A stretch of DNA of 64,000 nt, from NCBI GenBank assembly GCA_045646385.1, contig JAZRKQ010000025.1, forward strand, positions 1 through 64,000, given 5' to 3'. Below, in pieces: positions 1 to 8,772 of this stretch (position 1 is the first letter of the stretch; each line of letters begins with the position of its first letter). Under the pieces are notes generated by a model. The model was not told the DNA's origin, searched no databases, and worked only from the letters and a program-made list of their open reading frames with translations. The DNA is from SIG455 sp045646385 (lineage in GTDB: Bacteria; Bacillota; Clostridia; UMGS1810). A program made the position numbers and the translations under genes.

Positions 1-1
1 T

Positions 2-253
2 GATGTAAATCCAAATATTTACGGTGAAAATTTATCATTATGTGTAAGCGAGAATGATAGTGCTATCAGTTTTGAATTAGCATTAAGTATCGCTGAATAT
101 TTTGATATTTCCAACGCTGAGGCAATTTCATATGTAGATAAGGTAAAATCTACAGTAGAGACACAGTGGAGAGAAATTGCGTCTAAATATAAATTAGGCA
201 GAAGTGCAATTTCTTTTATGGAACCGGCATTTGATATGAATTTCAAGAAATAA
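2..253 (+). CDS. HipA-family protein, C-terminal end (partial)
   Basis: The reading frame is open from the window edge and ends at TAA 251-253, giving 83 residues with no start codon in view. It begins DVNPNIYGENLSLCV and has the helical tail seen at the C-terminus of HipA-type serine/threonine kinases: the post-catalytic 'D-P-YG--LSL' strand, then ELALSIAEYF and a closing helix pair. HipA proteins are toxins of type II toxin-antitoxin modules that phosphorylate glutamyl-tRNA synthetase or related targets. The catalytic part and any HipB antitoxin lie to the left of the window. It sits in the AT-rich island. The family call rests on a short C-terminal segment, so a HipA-like kinase of another subfamily is possible. 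The overlapping minus-strand frame at 19-270 is a shadow. Confidence 0.6.
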   Translation, partial: DVNPNIYGENLSLCVSENDSAISFELALSIAEYFDISNAEAISYVDKVKSTVETQWREIASKYKLGRSAISFMEPAFDMNFKK

Positions 254-460
254 TCCACACAAAAAAACACGAGTTAAGAGGATAAAACTTCTGCTTTTCT
301 ATAGTAACATCCCTTTAACCAACATTTTTGTTCAATAATCTCGATTTCGTGTAAAATTACAATTATGATAATCTTGATTTCATGCAAACGAATATCTTTT
401 TGCCTTTTCTTTGTTTAAGGCGTATCAAATTTTATGTCGTAATGTTTGCAAGAATATTTA

Positions 461-501
461 GCATATAACAAGAAAAACTACATTTTCTTGTTATATGCTT
501 C
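461..501 (+). terminator. Strong hairpin between the hipA-like gene and the HD-ATPase gene
   Basis: A perfect 16-bp inverted repeat (461-476 with 483-498, 6-nt loop) begins GCATATAACA and is followed by TTCTTTT. It looks like an intrinsic terminator insulating the HD/HSP90-like gene from upstream transcription. The rest of 254-524 holds no gene that I can see. Confidence 0.6.
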
Positions 502-524
502 TTTTACAAGTATTTTTGAAACTC

Positions 525-553
525 TTGAAAAAATCGACAAAAAGTGGTAAAAT
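525..553 (+). promoter_or_regulatory. Sigma-A-type promoter for the HD-ATPase gene
   Basis: TTGAAA at 525-530, a 17-nt spacer, and TAAAAT at 548-553. The -10 overlaps the GTG at 544, which rules out that upstream GTG as translation start and points to ATG 589. Confidence 0.6.
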
Positions 554-588
554 ATACACATAGAATTTTAGCAGAAAGGGGCACCTAT

Positions 589-3500
589 ATGAGCATTCAT
601 AATATAAATATTGAAAATCGTTTACAGCAGCTTTGTATAGAAAATTCCGAATACGCAGAACTATGGTCTACATGGAATTTGAACAAACAAACTTTGGAGC
701 CAATTTTAAATGCAATTATTAAAGATTATCCCCATTATAGTTTCCATGATAATTCACATTCAGAAAGTATTCTGTTAAATATTGAAAGAATACTTGGAGT
801 GGATAATATAAACAAATTATCACCTACAGACTTATGGTTAATTTTACATGTGTCATATTTGCATGATTTTGGTATGGTTATTCTTGATACAAAAATATAT
901 GATATATGGAGAAGTCCAGATTTTCAGGAATTTGTTAAAGAACAAACCGAAAGTGCTGACGAAGATTTAAAGAAGGCTGCAATGCTTATTAACGATTCAG
1001 ATAAGTTTTCTGAAGAATACGATATAGCATGGCCTCTCGATGTAAAAAAAGCTACAACAGTACTGCTTTCCTCCTATTGTAGAAGTAAACATGCTGAATT
1101 TTCAAAAGAGTATATTTTAGATATAAATAATGTATGGGGCATTGACCTTGGACATAATGGACTAATAAAAAACAGGCTAATATCCCTCATAGGAGATATT
1201 AGTACTATTCACACGAAACCTTTTAATGAAGTGTTATCATTACATAAAGAATCCAATGGATTTAAAAACGATTATATGCACCCTCGTTTTGTTGCTTGCA
1301 TGTTACGTATGGGCGATGTTTTAGATTTAGATAATGGAAGATTCAATCCATACGGAGTTGAAATTTTTGGCGAAATGCCAAAGTCCTCGAAAAATCATTT
1401 TGAAAAGCACGAAGCAACAAAACATGTATTAGTTACAAACGAAGTTATCGAAGTAGAAGCAGATTGTATATCTGATGAAACCTATAGAGAAACTCGAAGA
1501 TGGTTTGATTCTCTTAAAAATGAAATTGATAATTTACGTTTGTCTTGGAATGACATTGCTCCATCAGAGTTTGGACGTCCACCAAAACTTGCAATTTGCA
1601 AAATAACAAGAAATGGTTCTGATGATTTAAACGAATTGTCAAATTTAAAATTTAATATATCACAAAAAAAAGCTTTTGAAATAATTGAAGGTTCTTCTAT
1701 TTACAAGGATAAATTTGCTTGTTTGAGGGAACTTATTCAAAATGCCGAGGATGCATCTAAAATACAATTATGGAGAGATATAAAAGACGGTATTTTTTAT
1801 TGCAAAAATGGCATTGATAAATCAAAAGTTGAATCTGGAATATTACTTCCTAATGATATTCCGTCATGGATATATGAAATTTATTCAATAGAAATTGATG
1901 TTAGTAGAAACGATAAAAACAATGCGGTTGTGTCAATACAGGATCACGGAACCGGCATTTCTATTTCATCACTTAAAGCTATTTGTAATGTTGGACAAAG
2001 CTATCGTTCAAGAAACGAAGCAAAACAAGAAATTGAGGAAATGCCTGAATGGTTAAAGCCAACAGCAAATTTTGGTATTGGTTTGCAATCTTGTTTTATG
2101 GCAACAGATAAATTTGATATAATCACAAAATCCACTGCTGACAACGCTTTGGAAATTACATTTGAATCTGGAAAAGATAGTGGCTATGTTAATGTAAAAG
2201 AAGTTGAAAAACATATTTCGAGGGGTAGTTTAGTAGAAATAGAATTCAAATATGATATGAATTTTTCTTATGATATGTTCGGATTTACTGCTCAAAATTT
2301 AATGCGAATTGAACCATTTGAAACAAATTGTATCGTAATGTATAAAATTATTGAATCCATTTTCAAAGAGTGTGATAGGAGCTTCTTTAACATAAATGTG
2401 CGTTCTAAAGAGCTTAATTTTCAGCAAACAATATCTTCTCATTTTATTGAAAATAATGGTCAGATTATTACTTGTGTTAAACGCGGAGAGTTTTTGTATA
2501 GGTTAACCAGTGAAAATAAAGTTTGCCACTTTTGGTATAATAATACATTATATAAAATCAATTTCCTTAAACCCGGTTCCTCTAATTTAAGCATTTTGTT
2601 TAAAGGAAAAAGTGTAGACAAACATAAATATATAAGTTCCAGAAACTATGTGGGTTTAAATATAACCATTGATATTTATGGTATTGCCACGAAAGATGCA
2701 CTTTCGCTTAACAGAGAGGAATTGACATCTTATGCATCACAAATAATAAACCATGATTTATATGATGTCATAGGACTATATATGGATTTGTTATCAGAGA
2801 AAAAAGAAGAAATAATGAATAATTCTGAGCTAGTGGATTCATACTTTCTTTCTGCGTGGTTATATGACAAACAGTTCCCTGAAGATTTGTACAAGTATAT
2901 TTCTGACAATAAAAATATTTATGCAATCACATATAATAAAGAATTATCAAAATATGAAGATACAAATATTTCCCTATCAGATGTAGCCAAAGATTACCCC
3001 AAACTATCATATTGCGATTATGAACATGATAGTTTTCTCAATAATTCTCAAAGAAAAATAGCGCTAACAGATTTAATTGATACTTTAAATAATAGCGAAA
3101 TTAATAGAGAAAACTATAATTGCATTATTATAGATAAGACATTAAAAGAGTATTTGGAATTAACGTTTTGTGACTACACCTACATACCATGTGAAAAAGA
3201 TGTATGTATTAGAACTGCTAATACTAGTGATACCTTGTATTCTCCTGACGAATACACAAGGAAGACATTAATCAAAAATTTGGTGCATGCCGAGATAAAG
3301 GGTGTACAAACCAGTTCTATGTATGTTATGCGTAGAGCAATTCATGCTTTTAATGAATATAAGAATCTTGCAACCAAGTTGGAAAGAATCTTTTTCCTTG
3401 GTGGTGATAGAGCAGCACAATGGTATATTATTTCTCCTATATCACTGAACGATGCACCCAAAGTAAAAGAACTTTCAAAAGAAGCATTTGCAGATTATAT

Positions 3501-3651
3501 TATGAATAAAGACTTGTTTGATAATATAGTTTTATATGTATTGAAAAATGCAAAAGACAAAAGCGTCTCAAAAGAAATTATCATTAAAGAGTATAAAAGG
3601 CTTATATGCGAATATTATGATATTTGTACAGATATCAAGTCAACAGAATAA
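589..3651 (+). CDS. HD domain plus HSP90-like ATPase protein, candidate defence effector
   Basis: A 1020-aa protein starting at ATG 589, preceded by AGAAAGGGG with good spacing. The frame is open upstream to a GTG at 544, but that codon lies in the promoter. The N-terminal third carries an HD-type metal-site pattern: HDNSH near residues 53-57, HD at about 92-93, and a late Asp in RMGDVLD near 243. This suggests a phosphohydrolase or nucleotide-cleaving domain. The middle carries a GHKL/HSP90-type ATP site: ELIQNAEDA near 380, the QDHGTGIS box near 450, and the NFGIGLQS box near 497. The roughly 500-residue C-terminus is unrecognised. HD-GHKL fusions of this size are mostly known from accessory regions and conflict systems; a defence role here is inference. 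It is convergent with the P-loop/DUF4062 gene and shares its terminator. Confidence 0.75.
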   Translation: MSIHNINIENRLQQLCIENSEYAELWSTWNLNKQTLEPILNAIIKDYPHYSFHDNSHSESILLNIERILGVDNINKLSPTDLWLILHVSYLHDFGMVILDTKIYDIWRSPDFQEFVKEQTESADEDLKKAAMLINDSDKFSEEYDIAWPLDVKKATTVLLSSYCRSKHAEFSKEYILDINNVWGIDLGHNGLIKNRLISLIGDISTIHTKPFNEVLSLHKESNGFKNDYMHPRFVACMLRMGDVLDLDNGRFNPYGVEIFGEMPKSSKNHFEKHEATKHVLVTNEVIEVEADCISDETYRETRRWFDSLKNEIDNLRLSWNDIAPSEFGRPPKLAICKITRNGSDDLNELSNLKFNISQKKAFEIIEGSSIYKDKFACLRELIQNAEDASKIQLWRDIKDGIFYCKNGIDKSKVESGILLPNDIPSWIYEIYSIEIDVSRNDKNNAVVSIQDHGTGISISSLKAICNVGQSYRSRNEAKQEIEEMPEWLKPTANFGIGLQSCFMATDKFDIITKSTADNALEITFESGKDSGYVNVKEVEKHISRGSLVEIEFKYDMNFSYDMFGFTAQNLMRIEPFETNCIVMYKIIESIFKECDRSFFNINVRSKELNFQQTISSHFIENNGQIITCVKRGEFLYRLTSENKVCHFWYNNTLYKINFLKPGSSNLSILFKGKSVDKHKYISSRNYVGLNITIDIYGIATKDALSLNREELTSYASQIINHDLYDVIGLYMDLLSEKKEEIMNNSELVDSYFLSAWLYDKQFPEDLYKYISDNKNIYAITYNKELSKYEDTNISLSDVAKDYPKLSYCDYEHDSFLNNSQRKIALTDLIDTLNNSEINRENYNCIIIDKTLKEYLELTFCDYTYIPCEKDVCIRTANTSDTLYSPDEYTRKTLIKNLVHAEIKGVQTSSMYVMRRAIHAFNEYKNLATKLERIFFLGGDRAAQWYIISPISLNDAPKVKELSKEAFADYIMNKDLFDNIVLYVLKNAKDKSVSKEIIIKEYKRLICEYYDICTDIKSTE

Positions 3652-3662
3652 ACTATATGATA

Positions 3663-3699
3663 AAAGCCCTGCAACTTCACTTTGTGCAGGGCTTTATTT
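3663..3699. terminator. Bidirectional terminator between convergent island genes
   Basis: An 11-bp stem (AAAGCCCTGCA at 3663-3673, TGCAGGGCTTT at 3685-3695) with T-rich sequence on the plus side and A/T-rich sequence on the other. It lies between the stop codons of the two convergent genes and probably serves both. Confidence 0.75.
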
Positions 3700-3728
3700 T
3701 GTGTCATAAACTCCAATATTTCACATTT

Positions 3729-5930
3729 TCAATTAGATGAGCAATCAGGAAAATGTTTGCCTAAAAAATCTTTAAGATGCTTTAATGATTGATATTTATC
3801 ATACCAGGTTCCATTTCCTAAATCATTAAAATATCCTAATTGTTCAAAGACATATTTGGGTTTTGTAACATGTTTAGACTTATAATCTTTAGGCTTATTA
3901 TTTTCTAGATATTCACCTCTAGCAATATCTACTTTTTCGTCAACATATACTCTAACGTTTTTGTTATATAAAGATGCAATATAATATTCCATAAAACTAA
4001 TACTTGGTTGTATGTCAAACGTTTTTTCTTCATTGATATAATTCTGAAAATCACTGCCTGAGTATTTTCCGCCAAAATCTCCATCAAATAAGTATATAAC
4101 ATGTCTACAACGTGATAGCAATGTATTAATGCAATGATCATGAGTTTGTCCTAACTCATTTTCTTTTCTATCGATATCTATTGGAAACTCTGGGGTTTCG
4201 AAAGCAAAAACGTTATAACCTCGTTCTTCTAGAAAAGATTTCACCTCTTCTCTAAAAGTTGACATGCCTCCTCTTTGTGTTGATGTAAGAAAAATATTCT
4301 TATCAAATTGATTTCCCCATTGAGAAATAGCGAAATGATATATCTTTTTTACAATATCATTATCAACCACCCCAGAGTCATTTGGAATTAATAACTTGCT
4401 TGGCGTAAAAGTGAGCATGTGCCTGTCTGTCTCTTGCTTTATAATATTGCTCAGCCCTGGATGTACATAATAGAGAACGCCACTGACAAGTGTTTGTTTT
4501 TTTGATTCATAAACACTTTCGCCTATATTTTTAATTACACACCTATATGTATTTGGCTCACCATTGCTTTTATAAATAACTCCAAGTAATCCGATGTTTT
4601 GTAATGCAGAAAAATAATGTGTTTTATCACATGCAACACAATCGCTTAGACAATCAATATTCCCTTTTTGGCAGGCCTGTTCTAATGCTTCTTTTGTAAA
4701 AACATTAGTATTTAGGTGTTTGCATAAATCCAAAAGTTCTTCTACAAAAAAAGTGTTTTCATTTGAACTCATAAAAGGTTCAATATCATACAAGTATGTG
4801 CGACAAAAAACTGTTGAATTTTCATTAACCCATTTTCTAATTGCTCTTTCTTTTGTTCCATCTGTTTTTGAACATAACCCAACATCATTTACTATATGAC
4901 GACACAAATCGTTACATATCTCCATAACATCCCTAGGCCTTTTTAAAGTATGTCTGTAGATATAATCCCATAAACTTTCATTAATTCCAGATCGATGAGG
5001 CATAGTTTCAATATCTAGAAAAGCAATATGTGGATTTGTATCCCTTTCTTTATAATTGCATAAATTTTCATTAGTTTCATTTGAAATATATTTTTTATAC
5101 ATTTCAAACAATTCGTGAGAAGTGTAACTTAGTTGGCATAAGTTGTCTTTAATTTTACTACTTTCTCTTGAAATCTGCTCTATTCCTATTAAAGCTTCTT
5201 GTCGTATAGTATAAAAAATCTTAACATGATTTCTAGCTGATAACCTATATGTCATCTCTGCGAAAGCAACTTGTGAATATGCCCATATAGATTGATTTAT
5301 TGGACCTTGTGCTGACTTTGATGAACTATAAATTTTATATATATGTCTGTTAAAAGGTTCTTCTAATTTATCAACAAATAAACATATAGCTCTTTGTATT
5401 TTATTTATTTTGTTAAATAAATACGATGATGATTTTATAACCTCCATTAATAACGCCTTATTATCTTCCAACAAAACAATAGATAAAATTTCAAAAATAC
5501 CAGAGAATTCTCTAGTATTAATCAAATCCCATACATAATTAGGCAAGAATTTTTTATCGTATTCGTCAATAAGATTACTTAATTCTGGTAATGACAATAG
5601 GTATATGCCAACTAAAGAAATCCATAAGTCCACCCAATTTTCATAATTAGATAATAATGTTATTTGTCCAGAAGTCAAATATACGGGTGCGGAAACATCT
5701 ACTAACCTATCTTTTGGCAAAAACAAGATACCACTATTTTCTTCTGATTGCATTTGAAATCTCTTTGTTTTTATTAAAAAGGTTTTTCCCATACCTTTTG
5801 TTGCAGAAATGCCAATCGAATGATCTGAGGACAGAAAATCTCTTACGAGATTATTTTCATATAAAATATTCAATATATCTTTATCTTGAAAATCTATTGT
5901 ATCAGCTTGAGATCTCCATACGTTTTTCAT
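3729..5930 (-). CDS. P-loop ATPase with C-terminal DUF4062-like domain, candidate defence protein
   Basis: A 733-aa protein. Walker A is at residues 43-50 (ATKGMGKT) and a Walker B-like ICLFVDKLEE is near 183-192. A KRPRDVMEI stretch near 330 resembles the sensor region of large single-copy P-loop ATPases of prokaryotic conflict systems. From about residue 542 the fold changes: IFLTSTQRGG, then FREEVKSFLEERG, VFAFETPEFP, a CRHVIYLFDG strand and SFMEYYIASLYN. This order matches the 'ISST... R--v---L---G' plan of DUF4062, a TIR/SLOG-like domain often attached to STAND-type NTPases. A defence or signalling role is inference. The gene is convergent with the HD/HSP90-like gene, in equally AT-rich DNA. 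The ribosome binding site is weak (AAGAAGATGA). No promoter was clear in 5931-6340. Confidence 0.7.
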   Translation of the reverse strand: MKNVWRSQADTIDFQDKDILNILYENNLVRDFLSSDHSIGISATKGMGKTFLIKTKRFQMQSEENSGILFLPKDRLVDVSAPVYLTSGQITLLSNYENWVDLWISLVGIYLLSLPELSNLIDEYDKKFLPNYVWDLINTREFSGIFEILSIVLLEDNKALLMEVIKSSSYLFNKINKIQRAICLFVDKLEEPFNRHIYKIYSSSKSAQGPINQSIWAYSQVAFAEMTYRLSARNHVKIFYTIRQEALIGIEQISRESSKIKDNLCQLSYTSHELFEMYKKYISNETNENLCNYKERDTNPHIAFLDIETMPHRSGINESLWDYIYRHTLKRPRDVMEICNDLCRHIVNDVGLCSKTDGTKERAIRKWVNENSTVFCRTYLYDIEPFMSSNENTFFVEELLDLCKHLNTNVFTKEALEQACQKGNIDCLSDCVACDKTHYFSALQNIGLLGVIYKSNGEPNTYRCVIKNIGESVYESKKQTLVSGVLYYVHPGLSNIIKQETDRHMLTFTPSKLLIPNDSGVVDNDIVKKIYHFAISQWGNQFDKNIFLTSTQRGGMSTFREEVKSFLEERGYNVFAFETPEFPIDIDRKENELGQTHDHCINTLLSRCRHVIYLFDGDFGGKYSGSDFQNYINEEKTFDIQPSISFMEYYIASLYNKNVRVYVDEKVDIARGEYLENNKPKDYKSKHVTKPKYVFEQLGYFNDLGNGTWYDKYQSLKHLKDFLGKHFPDCSSN

Positions 5931-6340
5931 TTTATCATCTTCTTTCGCATTTTTTCTAAAATAATGAAGGCTATTTTAAATATTTATACTTTCAACCACC
6001 TGTAACATTTGATGTATGGTAATTATATGTATTTGATAATTTATTCTTAGAAGCACCCTTTTGCGCTTATTTTTAAACTGTTTATTGCAATTCAATTTTT
6101 ATTTATTAATTTTTTCATAATCATTAGAATTAAATATGTTTTTCATATTTATTGTATCACATTTTTATCACATAATCAATAAGCTGGAATAATTTTCTGC
6201 TTATTTTGACCACATGTTATCCCACAGTTAGCTCTGGAGCATATGGAAACAATGGAGATAAGATGTCCAAAGAGTATATTGAATGTAGCAAAAAGGGCTG
6301 AAAAGCATCAAAAATGCTATAAAGTATGTTCTAGAAGCGC

Positions 6341-6382
6341 TTCGGGACGAAGAGGCCGCAGGTTCAAATCCTGTTATCCCGA
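6341..6382 (+). repeat. 3' fragment of a tRNA-Pro gene, probable attachment site
   Basis: Bases 6341-6382 spell the 3' half of a tRNA: an anticodon loop with CGG (TTCGGGA), the 3' anticodon strand CGAAG, a variable loop, a T arm with GGTTCAAATCC, the 3' acceptor strand TATCCCG and discriminator A. The matching 5' parts are absent: no CTTCG lies directly upstream, and no D arm or CGGGATA acceptor is present in the 40 bases before it. Tyrosine integrases cross over in the anticodon or T-loop region and leave such a displaced 3' end at the far side of the element. A terminator follows directly, as expected for the original tRNA gene's downstream flank. The intact tRNA-Pro(CGG) and the integrase would lie left of the window. 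The 5931-6340 stretch before it holds no supported gene. Confidence 0.75.
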
Positions 6383-6388
6383 TTATAA

Positions 6389-6423
6389 AAACCTCAGTAA
6401 CCAAGCGGTTACTGAGGTTTTTA
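6389..6423 (+). terminator. Intrinsic terminator after the tRNA-Pro fragment
   Basis: A 13-14-bp stem (AACCTCAGTAACC with GGTTACTGAGGTT, loop AAGC) followed by TTTTTAT. It is placed as the terminator of the original tRNA-Pro gene, now cut off from its 5' half. Confidence 0.85.
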
Positions 6424-6533
6424 TTTGAAAATATGTATTTTTTAATTTGACCATATGTTAACTACATTTATTCCAACCTCACAATATATTAAATAAATAC
6501 ATTATAAAATGGTTATGCTATATGTAGAATGGA

Positions 6534-6722
6534 GTGATTAACATAGAAAATTACAAAATACCCGTAGGTCTTGGAATGGCCCTTGCACAAAGACCTGAAG
6601 CCATGGAAAAATTTGCGATTCTTAGTGAAACTAAAAAGCAAGAGATTATTAACGGTACACATTCAGTATCATCAAAAGAGGAAATGCGACAGTATGTTGA
6701 TAAAATCATATCGGAATATTAA
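6534..6722 (+). CDS. Small conserved-looking protein of unknown function
   Basis: An ORF of up to 62 codons. The product contains KIPVGLGMALAQRPEAM, then ETKKQEIINGTHSV and a C-terminal MRQYVDKII. The 'LGFGMALAQ-P-AM' opening is familiar from small unannotated proteins in Clostridia; I cannot give a function. It is charged, has no membrane segment, and is probably helical. The start is uncertain. The GTG at 6534 lies inside the GGAG at 6531-6534, which would be the ribosome binding site. An in-frame ATT (6537) or ATA (6543) would then be rare starts with workable spacing, and the first in-frame ATG (about 6573) would remove part of the conserved opening. A hairpin follows the stop. Confidence 0.55.
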   Translation: MINIENYKIPVGLGMALAQRPEAMEKFAILSETKKQEIINGTHSVSSKEEMRQYVDKIISEY

Positions 6723-6726
6723 CAAA

Positions 6727-6759
6727 AAGAACTTGCTCGATATATAAGGGCAAGTTCTT
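6727..6759. terminator. Hairpin terminator after the small ORF
   Basis: A perfect 10-bp stem (AAGAACTTGC at 6727-6736, GCAAGTTCTT at 6750-6759). The T-run after it is poor on the plus strand (GTCATAATC), while on the minus strand A-rich bases precede it and TTTTTGTT follows, so it may also end minus-strand transcription coming from the Hdr operon. Confidence 0.5.
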
Positions 6760-6772
6760 GTCATAATCTAGT

Positions 6773-7111
6773 TTATTCGAATTCAAAACTTGCCGCGCTG
6801 CTCGTAAATTCACACAACAATTTTCCTTTGAAGGTAAATTTAAAATATGCCTTACACGATGCACTTTCATGAATAACTCTGTTCATAGTTCCATTTACCG
6901 GTGCATAAAGCGGTAGTTCATTCTTTTTAATCAACTTTGCAGTAATTTCATAATCGCCTTGGACTATGGTAATTGCCTGCCGCCAACTAATGTAATTTAA
7001 TATCATGCACCAAGTACCATGGTATTTAATTTGCCACAGCATTTCTCTTCCAGATTTTTGCGAATTGAAATCGGCCAAGAAAGACCAAAGCAAAAATTGT
7101 AAGTGACTCAA
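6773..7111 (-). pseudogene. Remnant of a tocopherol-cyclase-like protein
   Basis: A 112-codon frame whose last 60 residues (IVQGDYEITAKL, LYAPVNGTMNRVIHES, SCKAYFKF, SAASFEFE) resemble the C-terminal strand pattern of the roughly 300-aa tocopherol cyclase/carotenoid-hydratase-like proteins that occur sporadically in Firmicutes. The N-terminal half of this frame matches the family poorly, no convincing initiation site precedes it, and two thirds of the expected protein is missing. I read it as a decayed remnant lying directly downstream of the fumarate reductase operon. The family call is from memory of the C-terminal motif; an expressed small protein cannot be excluded. Confidence 0.45.
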
Positions 7112-7154
7112 AGAGGTCAGTAATAATATGTAAATCCATTGTTATAAACTCATT

Positions 7155-8759
7155 TTATATACTTTTTTGATTTGTGTAGTTAGGAAGAAGCTTTGGAGAG
7201 ACTGTTTTTGTAACAATACCTGCATCAGCAATTTCCTTTTCAAATTTTTCAATATGCGAAAGTGAGAGTTTACCCACCTTAACATTCTTAGCCTTAGATG
7301 CGGCATTCTGACCTGCACTTCTGCCAAATACAATGATATCAAGCAGAGAGTTACCCATAAGTCTGTTTTTACCATGAATTCCGCCAACTGCTTCACCTGC
7401 TACAAATAAGTTTTCTACATTAGTTGTCATACAGTCTGCAGTAATATCAAGACCGCCATTCTGGTAATGAAGTGTAGGATAAACCAAAATAGGTTCCTTG
7501 CGGATATCGATGCCGTATTTCTCAAACATACGCATCATAGCAGGAATTCTCTTTTCGATAGTACCCTCACCACCGATTTTTTCTATCATAGGAGTATCAA
7601 GCCAAACGCCCTTGCCGTTTCCTGTATCTACACCGTTATCTCTTTCAGAGCATTCACGGATAATAGAAGCCGCGGCAACATCACGGGTTTCAAGCGGATG
7701 CATAAATACTTCACCGTTTTCATTTACAAGTTTTGCACCAAGTGAACGTACCTTTTCTGTAACAAGTGCTCCAAAAATCTGTTCAGGATAAGCAACACCT
7801 GTTGGGTGATACTGTAATGTTTCAGCATAAAGAAGTTTTGCACCTGCTCTGTATCCGAGAACAAGACCGTCTGCAGTTGCTCCGTAATGGTTTGATGTTG
7901 GGAAACCTTGATAATGCATACGGCCTGCACCGCCTGTTGCAATAATAACTGTTTTTGCCTTTGCAACAAGAAGTTCTTTTGTTTCCATATTCATAAGTAC
8001 AGCACCTGCAGCATTGCCGTTTTCGTCAAGAATAAGTTCAATTGCAGAGGTAAAATCAACAACAGGAATATTGCGGTTTAAAACTTCGTCACGAAGAGTT
8101 CTCATAATTTCAGCACCGGAATAGTCCTTTGCCGCGTGCATTCTCTTTCTTGATGTTCCGCCTCCATGAGTTGTTACCATTGTTCCGTCTGCTTCTTTAT
8201 CAAATTCAACACCCAAATTGCTAAGCCACAAAATAGCCTCAGGTGCATCACAAACAAGTTTTGATAAAAGTTCTCTTTTTGCGGCAAAGTGTCCGCCACC
8301 GAATGCATCAACAAAGTGGATTGCAGGGGAATCGTTTGGCTTATCAGCCGCCTGAATACCGCCTTCTGCCATCATTGTGTTTGCATCGCCCATTCTAAGT
8401 TTTGTAACAATCATAACATCAGCACCAGATTCATGCGCCTCAATTGCCGCAGATGTACCTGCACCGCCACCGCCTATAATTAAAACATCGGTTTCGTAAT
8501 CAGGCTTTTCAAGGTCAACTGAGTCTGCAGTTATACGGCTATGTGCTTGTAAAATTTCAGCAAGTTCTGTTGGAACCTTATCGCCCTTATTAGGACCGAT
8601 TTTTAAAACATCAAATTCGTCCTGTTTATAGTCCGGATGAAAAGCTGCAAGCAAATCTTCCTTCTGCTTTGCAGTCATACGATCCGGTTCCAATGCAATA
8701 TTTTTTTCTCTTGCAGCTTCAACTGCTGCAATTGACTTTTGAAATTTTTCCGAATACAT
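7155..8759 (-). CDS. Fumarate reductase-type flavoprotein (FrdA/TfrA-like)
   Basis: A 534-aa FAD protein of the succinate dehydrogenase/fumarate reductase flavoprotein superfamily; the likely reaction is fumarate to succinate in the cytoplasm. After a roughly 90-residue N-terminal extension comes the dinucleotide fold (DVLIIGGGGAG), the HGGGTSRKRMH flavin region, and a C-terminal FVAGEAVGGIHG...RLMGNSLLD segment typical of the family. There is no signal peptide, multihaem domain or membrane anchor gene, so it is not a quinol-linked or periplasmic enzyme. It is the last gene of the operon, directly after an iron-sulfur protein and the Flx/Hdr genes, and downstream of fumarase and malate dehydrogenase. 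That context favours fumarate over aspartate (NadB), 3-oxosteroid or urocanate as substrate. The C-terminal capping helices are shorter than in the membrane enzymes. Electron supply from the Flx/Hdr complex is inference. Confidence 0.8.
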   Translation of the reverse strand: MYSEKFQKSIAAVEAAREKNIALEPDRMTAKQKEDLLAAFHPDYKQDEFDVLKIGPNKGDKVPTELAEILQAHSRITADSVDLEKPDYETDVLIIGGGGAGTSAAIEAHESGADVMIVTKLRMGDANTMMAEGGIQAADKPNDSPAIHFVDAFGGGHFAAKRELLSKLVCDAPEAILWLSNLGVEFDKEADGTMVTTHGGGTSRKRMHAAKDYSGAEIMRTLRDEVLNRNIPVVDFTSAIELILDENGNAAGAVLMNMETKELLVAKAKTVIIATGGAGRMHYQGFPTSNHYGATADGLVLGYRAGAKLLYAETLQYHPTGVAYPEQIFGALVTEKVRSLGAKLVNENGEVFMHPLETRDVAAASIIRECSERDNGVDTGNGKGVWLDTPMIEKIGGEGTIEKRIPAMMRMFEKYGIDIRKEPILVYPTLHYQNGGLDITADCMTTNVENLFVAGEAVGGIHGKNRLMGNSLLDIIVFGRSAGQNAASKAKNVKVGKLSLSHIEKFEKEIADAGIVTKTVSPKLLPNYTNQKSI

Positions 8760-8772
8760 ATTCTTTTCCTCC

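Noticed and set aside
19..270. 83-codon minus-strand frame
   Set aside because: It is antisense to the HipA-like C-terminal frame, has no ribosome binding site and no recognisable family.
544..588. GTG 544 as start of the HD/HSP90-like gene
   Set aside because: It lies within the -10 of a good promoter, and ATG 589 has a strong ribosome binding site.
6243..6428. 61-codon frame running through the tRNA-Pro fragment
   Set aside because: Half of it translates tRNA sequence and the terminator hairpin; the rest resembles nothing I know, including integrase C-termini.
7155..8759. L-aspartate oxidase (NadB) for the flavoprotein
   Set aside because: No nadA or nadC nearby, and the gene ends an operon of fumarase, malate dehydrogenase and electron-transfer subunits with a dedicated iron-sulfur partner.
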